From: Buxus sempervirens
Lineage: Eukaryota > Streptophyta > Magnoliopsida > Buxales > Buxaceae
NCBI GenBank assembly: GCA_947561395.2
Contig: OX387194.1
Span: forward strand, 20,384,048 to 20,448,047
DNA: 64,000 bases
Direction of reading: 5' to 3'
Below, in pieces: positions 46,716 through 58,188 of this stretch. Position numbers and translations under genes: made by a program. The notes below the pieces were generated by a model that was given only the letters and a program-made list of their open reading frames with translations, had not been told where the DNA came from and searched no databases. Every line of letters starts with the position of its first letter. The stretch's first letter is position 1.

Positions 46716-48293
46716 ATGGCTGTCAATCTCCAGGGAGGTTCCTCTACCATCCCTCCTGATCGACCCTCATTTGCTCATGTTGTTTCGGCACTTCCTGTTG
46801 CTCTGCAGGTGGAGGATGCAGCTATTCCCAGGAAGCAAGTCTCTTCGTTCAAAGGTCACCCTGCTGTGTTTTTTTCAGACTCGGACATGAACAAATCAGT
46901 GGACCCTTTCAAGTTTGTGCTGGTTGCGAAATTCATCAATGGCCGCCCATCTGTTGATGTGGTGAGGAAGCACTTGGTTAAGGCTTGGGGCATTCAGGGG
47001 TCTCACCATGTGGGAGTTATTGACGCTAAACACCTCCTCCTCAGATTCCAGTTTGAGAACGATTTCATCAAAGCTTGGACTCGTGAATCATACAGCATAC
47101 AGGGATGTTCGTTTAGGCTTTTTGAATGGTCTTTTAAGTTTAACCCTGCTATGGAATCCCCACTGGCCCCGGTGTGGCTTTCCTTTCCCCAGCTGCCTCT
47201 CAATCTATTCCCCACCTCCTATCTTTTCTCAATCGTAGGTGCCATTGGTAAACCTCTCACGGTGGACTCACCAGCTCGGCACATTACTAGGCCAAGCCTA
47301 GCTCGTGTTTGCGTTCTCCTTGATCTGTCGAAGCCTAGGGCGGATAAGGTTTGGATTGGAATGGGAGGAGATTATGGGAAATGGCAGCCAATCATTTACG
47401 AGAATGTCCCACTCTACTGTACCCATTGCCTTCTTAGAGGCCATTCCACTGATCTTTGCAAAGCTAAGGAAGATCATACTAGTAAAGGCACTTCTCAGAG
47501 GTTTGTGAAGAAAGGCATCTTCTCTGAATTCCCATCTTTGGAAGGCACTTTTGACCTTCTTCCTCAATCCATGGCTGCTGCAGATTCGCCGGTGGCTGTT
47601 GTTGATGAGAGAGATAAATCAGCATTGATCAACTCGGACCAACAAACTCACTTATCTGATCACCTGGGTCCCCCTCCAGTAGCACACTCTCAGGTTACCA
47701 ATATTGACAATGACATGGAAAGGTTGATTATCGGCAATAGTAGTGGGACAGAGGTTGCCCCGGGACCTTCTTGCACTAAGCAGCAGGTTGCTGCTACTGA
47801 TTTATCATCTCATGATGGTGTTACTCATGTTCTGGGGGGAAATACAAATGGGGTTCAAGATTTAAATGGTCAGAAAGTTAGTGGTAAGATTGTTTGTGAC
47901 CTTTCGAATTACACCTTGATGGATTTATCTGATTTTATTCTCCAAAGAAACATATCTTCTGCTGCACTATTGGAAGGAAATAACCCTAGCTCGTTTATTG
48001 CTGAAAAGGCTGGTGGGGATTGTTCTCTGGACTTAAGAGGACTCTCTTTGATGGCTCCAATCCCTCAATTGCTCCTAAATCTCTAGAAAGAAGAGATTAG
48101 CTCAAGACTTGTAGGTGATTATAGCAGCTGGTCATCTCGTATTGGTATGGTTCTGAACAGATTCAAGGGAAATCAGGTTGGCACAGTGACTTCATGTTCT
48201 AAGAAAAAGAAGAAAGCAAAATCCCCAAGTGTTCTAACCAGATCAAAGAGTAAATCTTTGATTGACCACCCACCATCATTATTGTCTCAATGA
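46716..48293 (+). CDS. LINE ORF1: DUF4283 and CCHC knuckle RNA-binding protein
   Basis: ORF1 of plant L1 elements makes an RNA-binding protein that coats the LINE transcript. A DUF4283-type domain covers roughly residues 60-215, followed by a CCHC zinc knuckle, CTHCLLRGHSTDLC (residues 235-248). The rest is low-complexity and Ser/Asp-rich. The frame reads 456 codons to TAG at 48084-48086, then stays open for another 68 codons to TGA at 48291-48293, with a basic KKKKKAKSPS stretch near the end. That final TGA overlaps the ORF2 start as ATGA, so the ancestral protein was probably 525 residues and the TAG is a later nonsense change. This copy would yield the 456-residue form. The first Met gives MAVNLQGG, just past the 5' repeat array. 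Confidence 0.88.
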
Positions 48294-51200
48294 TTCCGAT
48301 TTTATCCTGGAACTTAAGGGGAGTGGGGAACAAGGAGACTAGGGCAATGTTAAAACAAATTGTCAGGAAAAACAAAATTTTCTGTGTTGCTCTTTATGAA
48401 CCTATGATATCCTTTTCTCATTGCAAGAAGGTTGCTAATTTGCTTAGCATGCATCAGATGGCTAGTAATGAGGAGGTGGTGGTAAAATTTGGATGATGTG
48501 GGCCGACTGTATCAAAGTTGACGTTATTAGTGTCTCTTCTCAAGTTATTTCAGTCCTTATCTCTCCTTCTTCAGGTCTGGATTTCAACTCTTTCTATGCT
48601 TCTTTCGTTTATGCCAAATGTGACTATATGGAGAGAAGAGACCTCTGGACAGAATTACTATCCTTTTCTGCTAGTATGGATCGGGAGTGGATTGTGGGTG
48701 GGGATTTCAATGTTATTTCTGGTCTACATGAGAAAAAAGGAGGGCAACAAGTGGTCAGTAGAGGTATTCAAGAGTTTCAAGACTTTTTTCAACGAAGTGG
48801 CTTACATGATGCGGGTTTTTCTGGAGATTCTTTTACTTGGTGCAATGAGCAGCAAGGTACTAGGCGCATTTGGGCTCGTTTGGACAGATTTTTTATAAAT
48901 CATATTGGCCTTCCTCTGCTTCCATCTATCAATGTTCAGCATCTCCCTAGGGTTTGCTCTAATCATAACCCATTGCTTGTCACTTTTTGTCAAGGTGTTC
49001 CACCTTCATATTCTTCCTTCAAATTTCTTAAGATGTGGACCTCTAATGTCTCTTTTCTCGAGGTTGTGAAGGACGCCTGGAACATTCCATTTGAAAGGTC
49101 TTTCTTGTACACTTTTGGGAAAAAACTTAAGCACCTGAAGAGTATTTTGAAGACGTGGAATTGGAGTGTCTTTGGGGATGTTCATAAGAGAATCGAATTT
49201 TTACAAAGACGTATCTCTTCATTAGAAGAATCTGTGTTGGAAAGGGTTGACGACCACTTGGTTATGGAGTTATCTGATAATAAGAGAATGCTTGCTGACT
49301 GCGTCTCCCAGCAGGAGTCTCTTTATCGTCAAAAATCTAGAGTTAAGTGGCTCAAGGAAGGGGATAGAAATACCAGTTTTTTCCATGCAAGTATTCAAGT
49401 TAGGCGTCATAAGTATTCTGGCTTAGCTGACTTCTTGGGAAACTCTAGAGATGAAGCTGTGGAATTCTTTAAATCCCTTCTTTCAGCTGATGGTTTGGTT
49501 CGGCCTAATGAATGCCTTGACTTTATTCCTCATTTGCTTAGTGAGGAGGACAATGCTTCTCTTTCTGCTGCCCTTCCATGGATGAGGTTAGGTTGGCTGT
49601 TTTCTCCCTTTGCCCAGACAGTGCTCCAGGTCCGGATGGGTTCACAGGTTGGTTTTTCCAAAGTTGCTGGAGTATTATCAAAGAGGACTTACATGGAGCT
49701 ATTTCTGAATTTTTTCAAGGGAGTTCTCTTCCAGTTTCTTTCATAGCTACCCAGATTGCTCTCATACCAAAGGTTAGTAACTCGGCTTGTTTTTCAGATT
49801 TTCGGCCTATCAGTCTTTGTAATTTTTCTTACAAAGTCATTTCTAAAATTCTTGCTTCAAGGCTCTCTCCTATTCTCCCAAGAATTATCTCACCTGAACA
49901 GAATGCTTTTGTTAAAGGCCGCTCTATTTTTGATAGTATATCCCTTGCGCATGAGCTTTGTCAGGATATTAATAGGAAATGTGTTGGTGGGAATCTGGTT
50001 CTCAAACTTGATATGGCTAAAGCCTTTGATCGAATGGATTGGAGTTTTTTTATGGAGGTTTGTACAAGATTTGGTTTTTCTTCCAAATGGTGTGCTCTCA
50101 TTCTTGCATGCATCTCTAACTGTTGGTTCAGCATTCTTATTAATGGATCCTCATCGGGTTTCTTCAAGTCTTCAAGAGGTTTGCGCCAAGGAGATCCTCT
50201 TTCTCCCTTGCTGTTCATTATTGCTGAGGAGGTGCTTAGTAGGGGTTTATCTAATCTTGTTAATTCTGGAAAGATGGGTCCTTATTATGCTGGCAGAAAT
50301 GGGCTTTGTATTTCTCATCTTCTTTATGCGGATGACATATTGATCTTCACGAGCGGTAAAAGATCTTCTATCAAAAATCTTTTGGACTTCATTGCTCTCT
50401 ATGAATCAACTTCAGGTCAGAAAGTTAATTCTTCAAAGAGCTCCTTTTTCACCCCTAAGCATTACAGTCATGCTCGTTTGAATGTTTTAGCTAATGCTAC
50501 TGGATTTTCTCAAGGTTCTTTCCCATCAAAGTATTTAGGGGTTCCTTTGTTCATTGGTCGTGCTTCAACTAACCTTTTTGATGACCTTATTGCTAAAGTT
50601 CAGAAGAAAGTTAGTGGCTGGAAGGCAAAGCTTCTCTCCGTTGGAGCTAAGGTCACTTTGTTACAAAGTGTCCTCTCTAGTGTTCCCATTCACTCTATGG
50701 CTTCTATCCCATTTCCAAAGGCTGTTATTCGAAGATTGGATTCAATTTTTTCTAATTTCTTTTGGGGTGAAAATTCTGATGTTGGTCTCAAGAAACATTG
50801 GGTGGCTTGGAGTTCGATTTGTCTCCCTAAAGATGAGGGAGGTTTGGGCATAAGAGCTATTCATGAAGTTATGTCCAGTTTACACATTAAGATGGGGTGG
50901 AGACTTTTGACTGATCAAGGAATCTGGGCTAGGTTTATGCGAAACAAGTACTGTAGCAGAGTTCCTTTTCATGAGGCTGATCTTAGGCATTCCTCCTCAA
51001 AGGTTTGGAGGGCTATTATCAAGGTTAAGGAGCACATCACTCATAATATGGGTTTCGTTCTTGGTAAAGGGCATATCAGGTTCTGGAAAGAATTTTGTAC
51101 GCCATTTGGTATTCTGGAAAATTTTGTGGACAGCAATCTTATTACTAATCCCGAGATGAAGGTATTTGAAGCTTTTGAGGCATCAGGTGCTTTGAAAGAG

Positions 51201-52424
51201 CAGGTCATTTTTCCTAACCTTCCTCCTCATATCCATAGTTTTTTGGAATCCTTGAACTTTGACTTTGGTAATAATGAAGATAAACTGGTCTGGTCTGCTA
51301 ATACTAGTGGCATATGTACTGTTGAATCTACTTGGCAGCATATCAGAACAAGAAAAGAGACTTCTGATTTATTTGCCAATTGCTGGAAATCTTTTATTCC
51401 TTCAAAAATCTGCGTTTTTCTGTGGAAAGCTCTGAAAGGCGCTGTTCCTACGGATGATTTGGTAAGAAGAACAGGTATATCTCTTTGTTCTAAATGCCAT
51501 TGTTATTCTTCTCCAGCCCAGGAGTCTTTGAATCACCTTTTTGCTCATGGTGAGATTGCTCAAGAGGTTTGGAAAATCTTTGGGAATAGTTTTCAGATCC
51601 AACATCACCCTTTGCATGATGCCACATCTCGTGTTGCTTTCTGGCTTAATCGGATCGGGCATCAGGATCATTTTAGCATTATCTCTAAAGTGGTCCCTCA
51701 CTTTATTTTATGGGAGCTATGGAAAGCTAGATGCAATGCAAGATATGACAACACTCCGATGGTTCTCACTAGAATTGGTCTTAACGTTAAGAGATGGTTG
51801 CAAGAGGTTTCTGTGTTCATCAAACCTACTATTTCTTGCTCCTTTGATAGGGCTATTTGTTTGGAAAGCATGAATATTTCCATGCCTACTATTGCTAGAA
51901 GACAACACAAGATTGTGAGATGGCATAATCCTCGTGATCATTCCTATGTCCTTAATACTGATGGAGCCTCTAAAGGTAACCCGTGGATCAGTGGAGGTGG
52001 GGCAGTTATAAGAGTCTCCAATGGGGAGTTTTTGGTCGGATATTCAGCTTTTTATGGTTATGCTACTAACACCATGGCTGAAATCCTGTCTTTAAGAGAC
52101 GGTCTTAGATTGGTGGACAGCTTGGGATTTCAAGATATATGTATTGAAAGCGACTCTAAGTTTCTTGTGGACAGCTTCAACAACAACAAAGGTATCCCCT
52201 GGCATCACCAATTCATTTGGAGAGAAATTTCAGCTAGAATCAACAAGCACAGCAGAACTTTTAAACATGTCTATAGGGAAGCAAACTCGGTGGCGGATTC
52301 TTTGGCCAATGAAGGTTGTTCAAGACAAGAGAGCTGCACTTATAATTATATCTCTAGTCTCCCTCATGTGGTTAGAATTGCTCTTTTTGATGATAGAACT
52401 AATTTATTTCACTTTAGGAAATAG
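48290..52424 (+). pseudogene. LINE ORF2: endonuclease, reverse transcriptase, RNase H (two frame breaks)
   Basis: ORF2 nicks target DNA and copies LINE RNA into it. Seen in order: an APE-type endonuclease start (ILSWNLRGVGN), GGDFNVI and SNHNPLL; the reverse transcriptase with LKLDMAKAFDRMDW, GLRQGDPLSPLLF and YADD (50325-50336); a zf-RVT region (about 51380-51580); and RNase H with NTDGASKGNP, AEILSL, IESDS and VADSLANEG, which keeps the acidic residues. The frame shifts near 48470-48490 and again near 49570-49580, so the protein is split in three pieces. The endonuclease motif usually reads SDH; here Asp is Asn. The start ATG overlaps the ORF1 stop. From the second break on, 948 codons remain open. 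Confidence 0.92.
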
Positions 52425-52668
52425 ATTTGAGCTATCTCTTAACTGTTTTGTATCCTATCTGGGTGTGTCGTATTCGGCTAAGGTTTGGGGTTCTTACCTC
52501 TTACTGGCTTTATCGGTTTCTTTGAATTTTATTAGGGTAAGGTTGGATGTCCCCCCTATTTGTTGTAACCCTTTTTCGAATTTGATCTTAATCTACAGGT
52601 CGGGGTCTGCCTCAACCCCCCTCCCTCTGTTAGAGTGCCACTAAGGTTATTCCTAAAAAAAAAAAAAA
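52425..52668 (+). other. LINE 3' untranslated region and poly-A tail
   Basis: About 230 bases of T-rich sequence after the ORF2 stop, then A14 at 52655-52668. One G separates the tail from the second target duplication. Confidence 0.85.
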
Positions 52669-53051
52669 GGGTTTTTGAATTCTATGATCTTTTGCATAAT
52701 CTCTTTGTAGTTATAAACCTATATTGACTCAATCATTGTATATACAATGCTACTACTACCAATAGATATAATACTCATCACCTCAATCGAGGGCACTGAT
52801 TTCTCTCCCTGTGAATGTCTGATTGTCATGACAGATAGTAACTTCCTACAATATAAGTTTATTGGACGAAACAGTACCTTCTATCAAGGCACAAGTCACA
52901 AGTGATTGATATTCGAGAAGATAGAACTGCAATACTGAAAGAAAATTATTGTTATTCACACAATTTACAATAATAGCCACCAGACGCTTTATGTTTTCCC
53001 CTCCTTTACTGAGTCTGATGAATAAACTAAGCATACCCATGTCTGTTCTCT

Positions 53052-54582
53052 TTACAGATCAAACCCTAATACATAATCTTGAAACATTCCCTCAGTAGGA
53101 ATGGAAGAAGCCAAGTCCCATGAATTCGACGAAGATAGTTTTGCATCAAAATTGCCAGACCACCAGTTCAAACTGTCCTTTGATCCATCAATTTCTTTGA
53201 AACAATCGAATTCACTTAGATCTTGATATCGGAAGGAAAGCAAATCATTGAGCTCGGGCTGTAAGCCAGATATTGTCTGGAACTCAGCATTTGATTGTTT
53301 TTTCCCATTTGATCTCACCGTTATAGACTTGGTCACAGGATTGGTGCTACAGCTAAAATCAATTGAACAATCTGAGGATGAGGAGACATTGAATGAATTC
53401 TCCAATTCATGTTGCTTTGGACTGTTAGTTGTGGACTTGGCTTGTCCTTGTTGCATCGAAGCAATGGAGAGTTCATCTAAACCAACATTTTCGCTCTCTC
53501 CGGTTTGATTGTTATGGACTTGCTGCATGAGGCAAGTGGGGCTAGAAGTCTGCCCATTCTTGCTTTGAGAGGTCATTCCTCCAAAGGAATGCAACTTGGG
53601 CCACAGTGCAGGGTTGTTATAGAAGGAGAAAGGGTGTTGCATGATTTGAAGCTGCATGTGTAGTTCCAGTCTTTCAAGAGCTGAATTGCTTAAGGGCTGT
53701 GAATAGGCGCTTTCTTCCACCCCATTTGCTTCTTTTGTGTTTTGATTTAAGGTAGACAAACGGCAGATTTGAGTCTCTTTGCGGCGCCCAAGCAGCTTCT
53801 TCTTCAATTTGGTGTTCCAATAGTTCTTAATATCATTATCAGTTCTTCCAGGCAACTGGGCTGCAATTATAGACCACCTGCAGTAGATTAAAATTAGAAA
53901 CAATCACGACCTATCACCGAATAATGAATGAAAGAGGAAATTAAAAAGAAGAAAACACGAAACCCAAGACTGTTTTTCCCATGTGAACTCAAAAATTAAA
54001 TCATAAAAAATACTGGTATGAACAGGATAAATGAATCAGACAAGAAGTTTAGGTGGAATATCTTTAACCGAAAAGAAAGTAGTGGAAAGAACAGACTTTC
54101 TTTGGGAAAAAATTTAGAATATATATACTACATCAAATGAATATCATAGGGAAGGATCACAAGAGAGGGAGAGAGAGAGGAAGGGAGGGACGGAGAGGGA
54201 TTGAGACCTGCTGCCGATACTTATATACAGACTGCAAATGATGTTGTCTTCTTCTTCAGAAAATCCACCATGTTTGATGTTAGGTCTCAAGTAATTCAAC
54301 CATCTTAGTCTGCAACTCTTTCCACATCTTTTAAGCCCTAAAATATTTTCCAACATAAATAAATAAAAAGGAAAGAAAGAAAACAACCAGATCATGAGCA
54401 AACTCTTACGAGATAGCGAGAGAGAGAGAGAGAGAGAGAGGCATACCAATCTTTGGAGGCAGGGCAATCCAGTTGCCCCCAGTACCATGCTGTTCAATAT
54501 AGGCCTTGAGCTTGGCGTCTTCTTCTGGAGACCATGGTCCCTTCTTTACATTCGCTTTGTCGCAGCAAGGAGCTCGACCCAT
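53052..54582 (-). CDS. MYB36-like: R2R3-MYB transcription factor, subgroup 14 (RAX/MYB36 type)
   Basis: A nuclear DNA-binding regulator of 363 residues. Exons (minus strand): 54582-54447 (136 nt), 54337-54208 (130 nt) and 53877-53052 (826 nt); introns of 109 and 330 bp have GT...AG borders (GTATGC/TTTTAG and GTCTCA/CTGCAG). Exon phases and sizes are those usual for R2R3-MYBs. R2 begins [21 protein letters not shown]3 contains [16 protein letters not shown] and ends [20 protein letters not shown]. The conserved Trp residues are present, with the usual hydrophobic swap at the start of R3. The C-terminus [10 protein letters not shown] and an upstream NWW are typical of the MYB36/MYB68/MYB84 branch. 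Arabidopsis members control Casparian strip formation (MYB36) and axillary meristems (RAX). The first Met is chosen because MGRAPCC is the family start. The gene looks intact. A TATA box lies near 54698-54706. Confidence 0.95.
54416..54440. repeat. (GA)n microsatellite in MYB intron 1
   Basis: On the gene strand the donor GTATGC is followed almost at once by a (CT)n tract of about 12 units. Intron 2 has a similar CT/CCT-rich stretch just after its donor (54155-54200). Confidence 0.9.
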
Positions 54583-54697
54583 CCTTCCTTTTTTTCGTCC
54601 TTGTTTGAGCCTGCGCCTCCCTCTCCAAACCACCTTAGAAGTATCAGGAAGCTGATGTTGGTGATTGTTGTGACGAAAAGGAAAGAAGAAGACTCAG

Positions 54698-54706
54698 ATT
54701 TATAGG
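54698..54706 (-). promoter_or_regulatory. TATA box of the MYB gene
   Basis: The minus strand reads CTATAAATC about 120 bases before the start codon, followed by a leader rich in CTTC. This gives a plausible leader of roughly 90 bases. Confidence 0.6.
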
Positions 54707-54709
54707 AAG

Positions 54710-57700
54710 CAATGGCAGGTGATGCGATGCTTATCAGACAAAAGTCTTAGCAAACCCTCTCCCCTCTAATTATTGAATACTGTTTCCCTCTTAGGGCATG
54801 CTTAGGGTTCTCTTTCTCTCTCCTCTATATCTCAGATTAGTTCAGTAATCCATTTTTTTTATTGCTATACTGCTTGACTAAACAAAAACATAAATATCTT
54901 TTCTTCCCATTCTCTACTCCATTGCTTTTTCTCTTTGTTTGTCGCGAATCTTTTCTAAATTGCTAGTTATGAGTCATATGGAAAACCCACGAGAGAAAAG
55001 CAAAAATAGAAAATAATATCTATATATATATATATGGAGGATTTTTAAGTACCTTGTATATGGTCCATCTTAATAAATATAGCACTAAATAGTGTCGCTT
55101 TATTGTTTATTTATATTTCAAATATTCTCATTTATTTCCTAGGAAGGACCTAAAATTGTATAAGGAGCAATCAAGATTTGTGTCTAACATCATAGAATCA
55201 AGTAATTATTGATTCAATTCCATATAACCATTTAAAAGATTTGTACTTCAAAATTAATCCACGTTAGATGCGTAAGAATTACAGCCGGATTGGATAAATG
55301 AATAGATACCATGATTTAATTTGTTCAATAATTAGAAAAACGAATGTCTATACATATTAAAAACATAAATTTAAACCACTACTTCCGCAGTTATTTGCAC
55401 ATTTATGGACTTCCTACAAAGGATAGATGGGTTGGATCGATGTTTCACTCCTATTAATTAGGTCAGATCTTAATTAATTTCAAACTCAATTTTTTTCTGC
55501 ACTTCCCATTTGCTTTAGCTACAAATTAAGTGTTCTATGTAATTATGTAGAGTTAGGCTATAGAATATAACCCAAAGATTAAGAATCACCTACTATATAT
55601 TTATTGACGTAGGATACGAATGATCATCAAATACAATTAAAGAAAATGAATCAGAATGACACTTCAAAGTTTATTTCAACTAGAAACTCCAGAAAAGAAG
55701 GCTTGGCTAAGGAAGAGATAAGGTGTTAGGTACCCTCTCCATTGCATTAACCGATAATAACCTAAGAGCAATACTATCCCAAAAATATTTAAATAAAAAA
55801 ACGAAGAAGAAAAGAAAAAGCTATTGAAGGTATAATCTCATGTAAAAGTGAGAAACTAGTTATATCATCATCATCATCATTAACATAAGTCAATTCCCAT
55901 CAAAATGGGCTTGGAGACACCAAATTTCTCTACTCAATCAAAAATTATATCTTCAATTAATTTATGTTTATGTAAGAAACCAGTTATATGATTTCAGAAT
56001 TTTCTAAACTAATACCAGATTAAAAATGTGTTAAACAATAGCAATCTGTAATACTAGTGCCAAAGAATCATAGTGATACAATTCTTGGCAAAGCCAATAC
56101 TGAAGATTTCGTAGTGATACATGCCTTGGCAATGATTACCAACCCACCTCAGTCTTGAGCTTTTTACTTGTTTGTTTTTGATTCACGGGCTTTAATCTAA
56201 TTTGGAGATTGGAACTTAATATAATGGGTGCATCCTCACAATGCTAGAGATGTTTATCCGAATTACGTACACATTAGTGATATGCATGTACACATCCCAT
56301 CCGTATTTGTGATTGAACAAATAGCCACCATGTATGATGCAACCATCAAAGTGAAAAATAAGTACTTATATTCGACCAAATTTTGGGTAAAATATCCCAA
56401 AGTTTTATTTCATAATGTAGTAAAACCTAAATTTTCTCAACGATGTGGTGATTTTTTCACATATATATATATATATAGTGTGTGTGCGCAAATGTATTAT
56501 ATGATTGAGAGAGAGAGAGATTTCCTTGTATAATTTACGCAAACAGCGATGCACTCTAGTGTTACAAGTTGGCTTAGGATTCGTTTAAAATAAGCAAAAG
56601 CAAAGACCAAATTTATTATCCCTTTGAACAAGCAAGAAAACACCAAACGGAAAGGTGATGAGATTTCAAACCTAAACACACATTGACCTCCATTTCCAAT
56701 ACTTTATATAAAGTTTCAAAACTCAAGAAGAAATGAAGACAAAGGTCGATGACCCCACCCACATTGACACAAACAACAAAAGGACAAATATCCAGAAAGT
56801 CCTCACTCCCACAAATAATATTTTCTTAATCGTCAAATGGGCTGAGGTCTTTGGAGAACGAAAACAAGTTTCTTCTTGTCCTTGTTTCATGCAACGAATC
56901 TCTCTCATCCCCCACTGATGGATCATTTCATCATCAATAAGACCAATCTTAGGCCTGTAAAGAGAGCCGGTAAAGCTGGTCTTCCTTGATAAGAAGATAA
57001 GCACGGAAGGATCAAAGATTAGAAAACCAAAAAGAATTTGTATTGATTGAGACTAACCTGTTTGGCTCTAAGCTGATTCTTTGAAAAAGTATGACAAGAG
57101 AAATCCCTTTTGGAGAGTGATCAACAAGCACAGAAAGGGGTGTAAATTTACACACATATACATCATATATTAATTAATTTTGTTTGAAGTACTCATCACA
57201 TACTTTCTTATGTAACGTGTACCTTCATCTTTCCTTGCATATTTTGGCCATTAAACAAATATTAATCTATTCTCTCATACGAAATTTCAATGGCTTCTTC
57301 CAATATTTGCAGCATCCGTCAATTCTAAATGAGAGAGAGAGAGAGAGAGAGTACATATGGAAGGATGACATGGATGATTAACAAGGAGGAATTTGTTACG
57401 AAATTAGGTAAGACATTTGGTTGAAGCAAAAGAAAACTGCAGCGATGTTCTTCTCTCACAGGGTTGACAAAAGATGCCTCTGTTGAAACCCAAATAACTT
57501 TTCGTATGTCAATTTTCCATGAAGGAGTCACTTGGAATTTTTTTACAGTAAAGTATGACAATATTTAAAAGAATCAAATCATGTTATTATCTTCTATGGA
57601 TTTTATTATACTAAAGAACTGCATTTGGTGACCTCACACAACCCCTAATTCGTCCCCCACGTAATCCAAAATGTCAACCCTCCTACCAACAAATCCACCC

Positions 57701-58188
57701 CAGCAGGCATCCAAGGAGTCTTAAAGTGTTGCAAAAAAAAGAGTCTTAATTAAACTTGTTTCCAATCACTTCCATTCTCATGGATGTGTCAATCCTGAAC
57801 CACGACATTATGGGTTCCCCTGGGTCACCAGTGATCATTAAGGGTACGTTTTCGACTTTGGATTTGAGAAAAAATAGAACAAAACAAAATGACAAAATAA
57901 GATATGATTTATATTTCCTTTCAAGGGTTCGAATAAGATGAGGAATAAAAAAAAATAGATTGAGAAATAAACAAAGAAAAGAAATGTAGATTTGACTATT
58001 TTTTACAATTTTTATTATAGTGATGATTTCGTAGATCTCAAGAAATTCGTTGATGTCAAAAAAATTAGGAGAACATCGAGTTAAGAGTGTTAAAGGAAAT
58101 GCCTTCTTCTTGTACATTTTCTTTCAAACATCTAACTTCAATACTATATATGTTTGGTTAGATGAGAAACAAGGGAAGAGAAAGTAAT
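54710..58188. other. MYB upstream intergenic region, no gene seen
   Basis: About 3.5 kb of AT-rich DNA. Microsatellites: (TA)n at 55017-55036, (ATC)n at 55863-55880, (AT)n at 56458-56478, (GA)n at 56507-56520 and 57331-57351. Open frames reach at most about 120 codons and show no recognisable domain or splice pattern. It may contain MYB regulatory sequence. Confidence 0.6.

Larger units (their letters stand above)
46342..52668 (+). mobile_element. Full-length L1-type plant LINE
   Basis: A 6.3-kb non-LTR retrotransposon with a 5' untranslated region (46342-46715), ORF1 (46716-48293, interrupted by one stop), ORF2 (48290-52424, with two frame breaks), a 3' untranslated region and an A14 tail (52655-52668). 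The 15-bp target duplication GGTTTTTGAATTCTA is at 46327-46341 and 52670-52684. Perfect duplications and an intact tail argue for a young insertion. The copy cannot make full ORF2 protein. It lies about 370 bp beyond the stop codon of the MYB gene, in convergent orientation. Confidence 0.95.

Noticed and set aside
56723-57004. Possible small membrane-protein gene on the minus strand
   Set aside because: The hydrophobic stretch is weak and no splice pattern, homologue or promoter was recognised.
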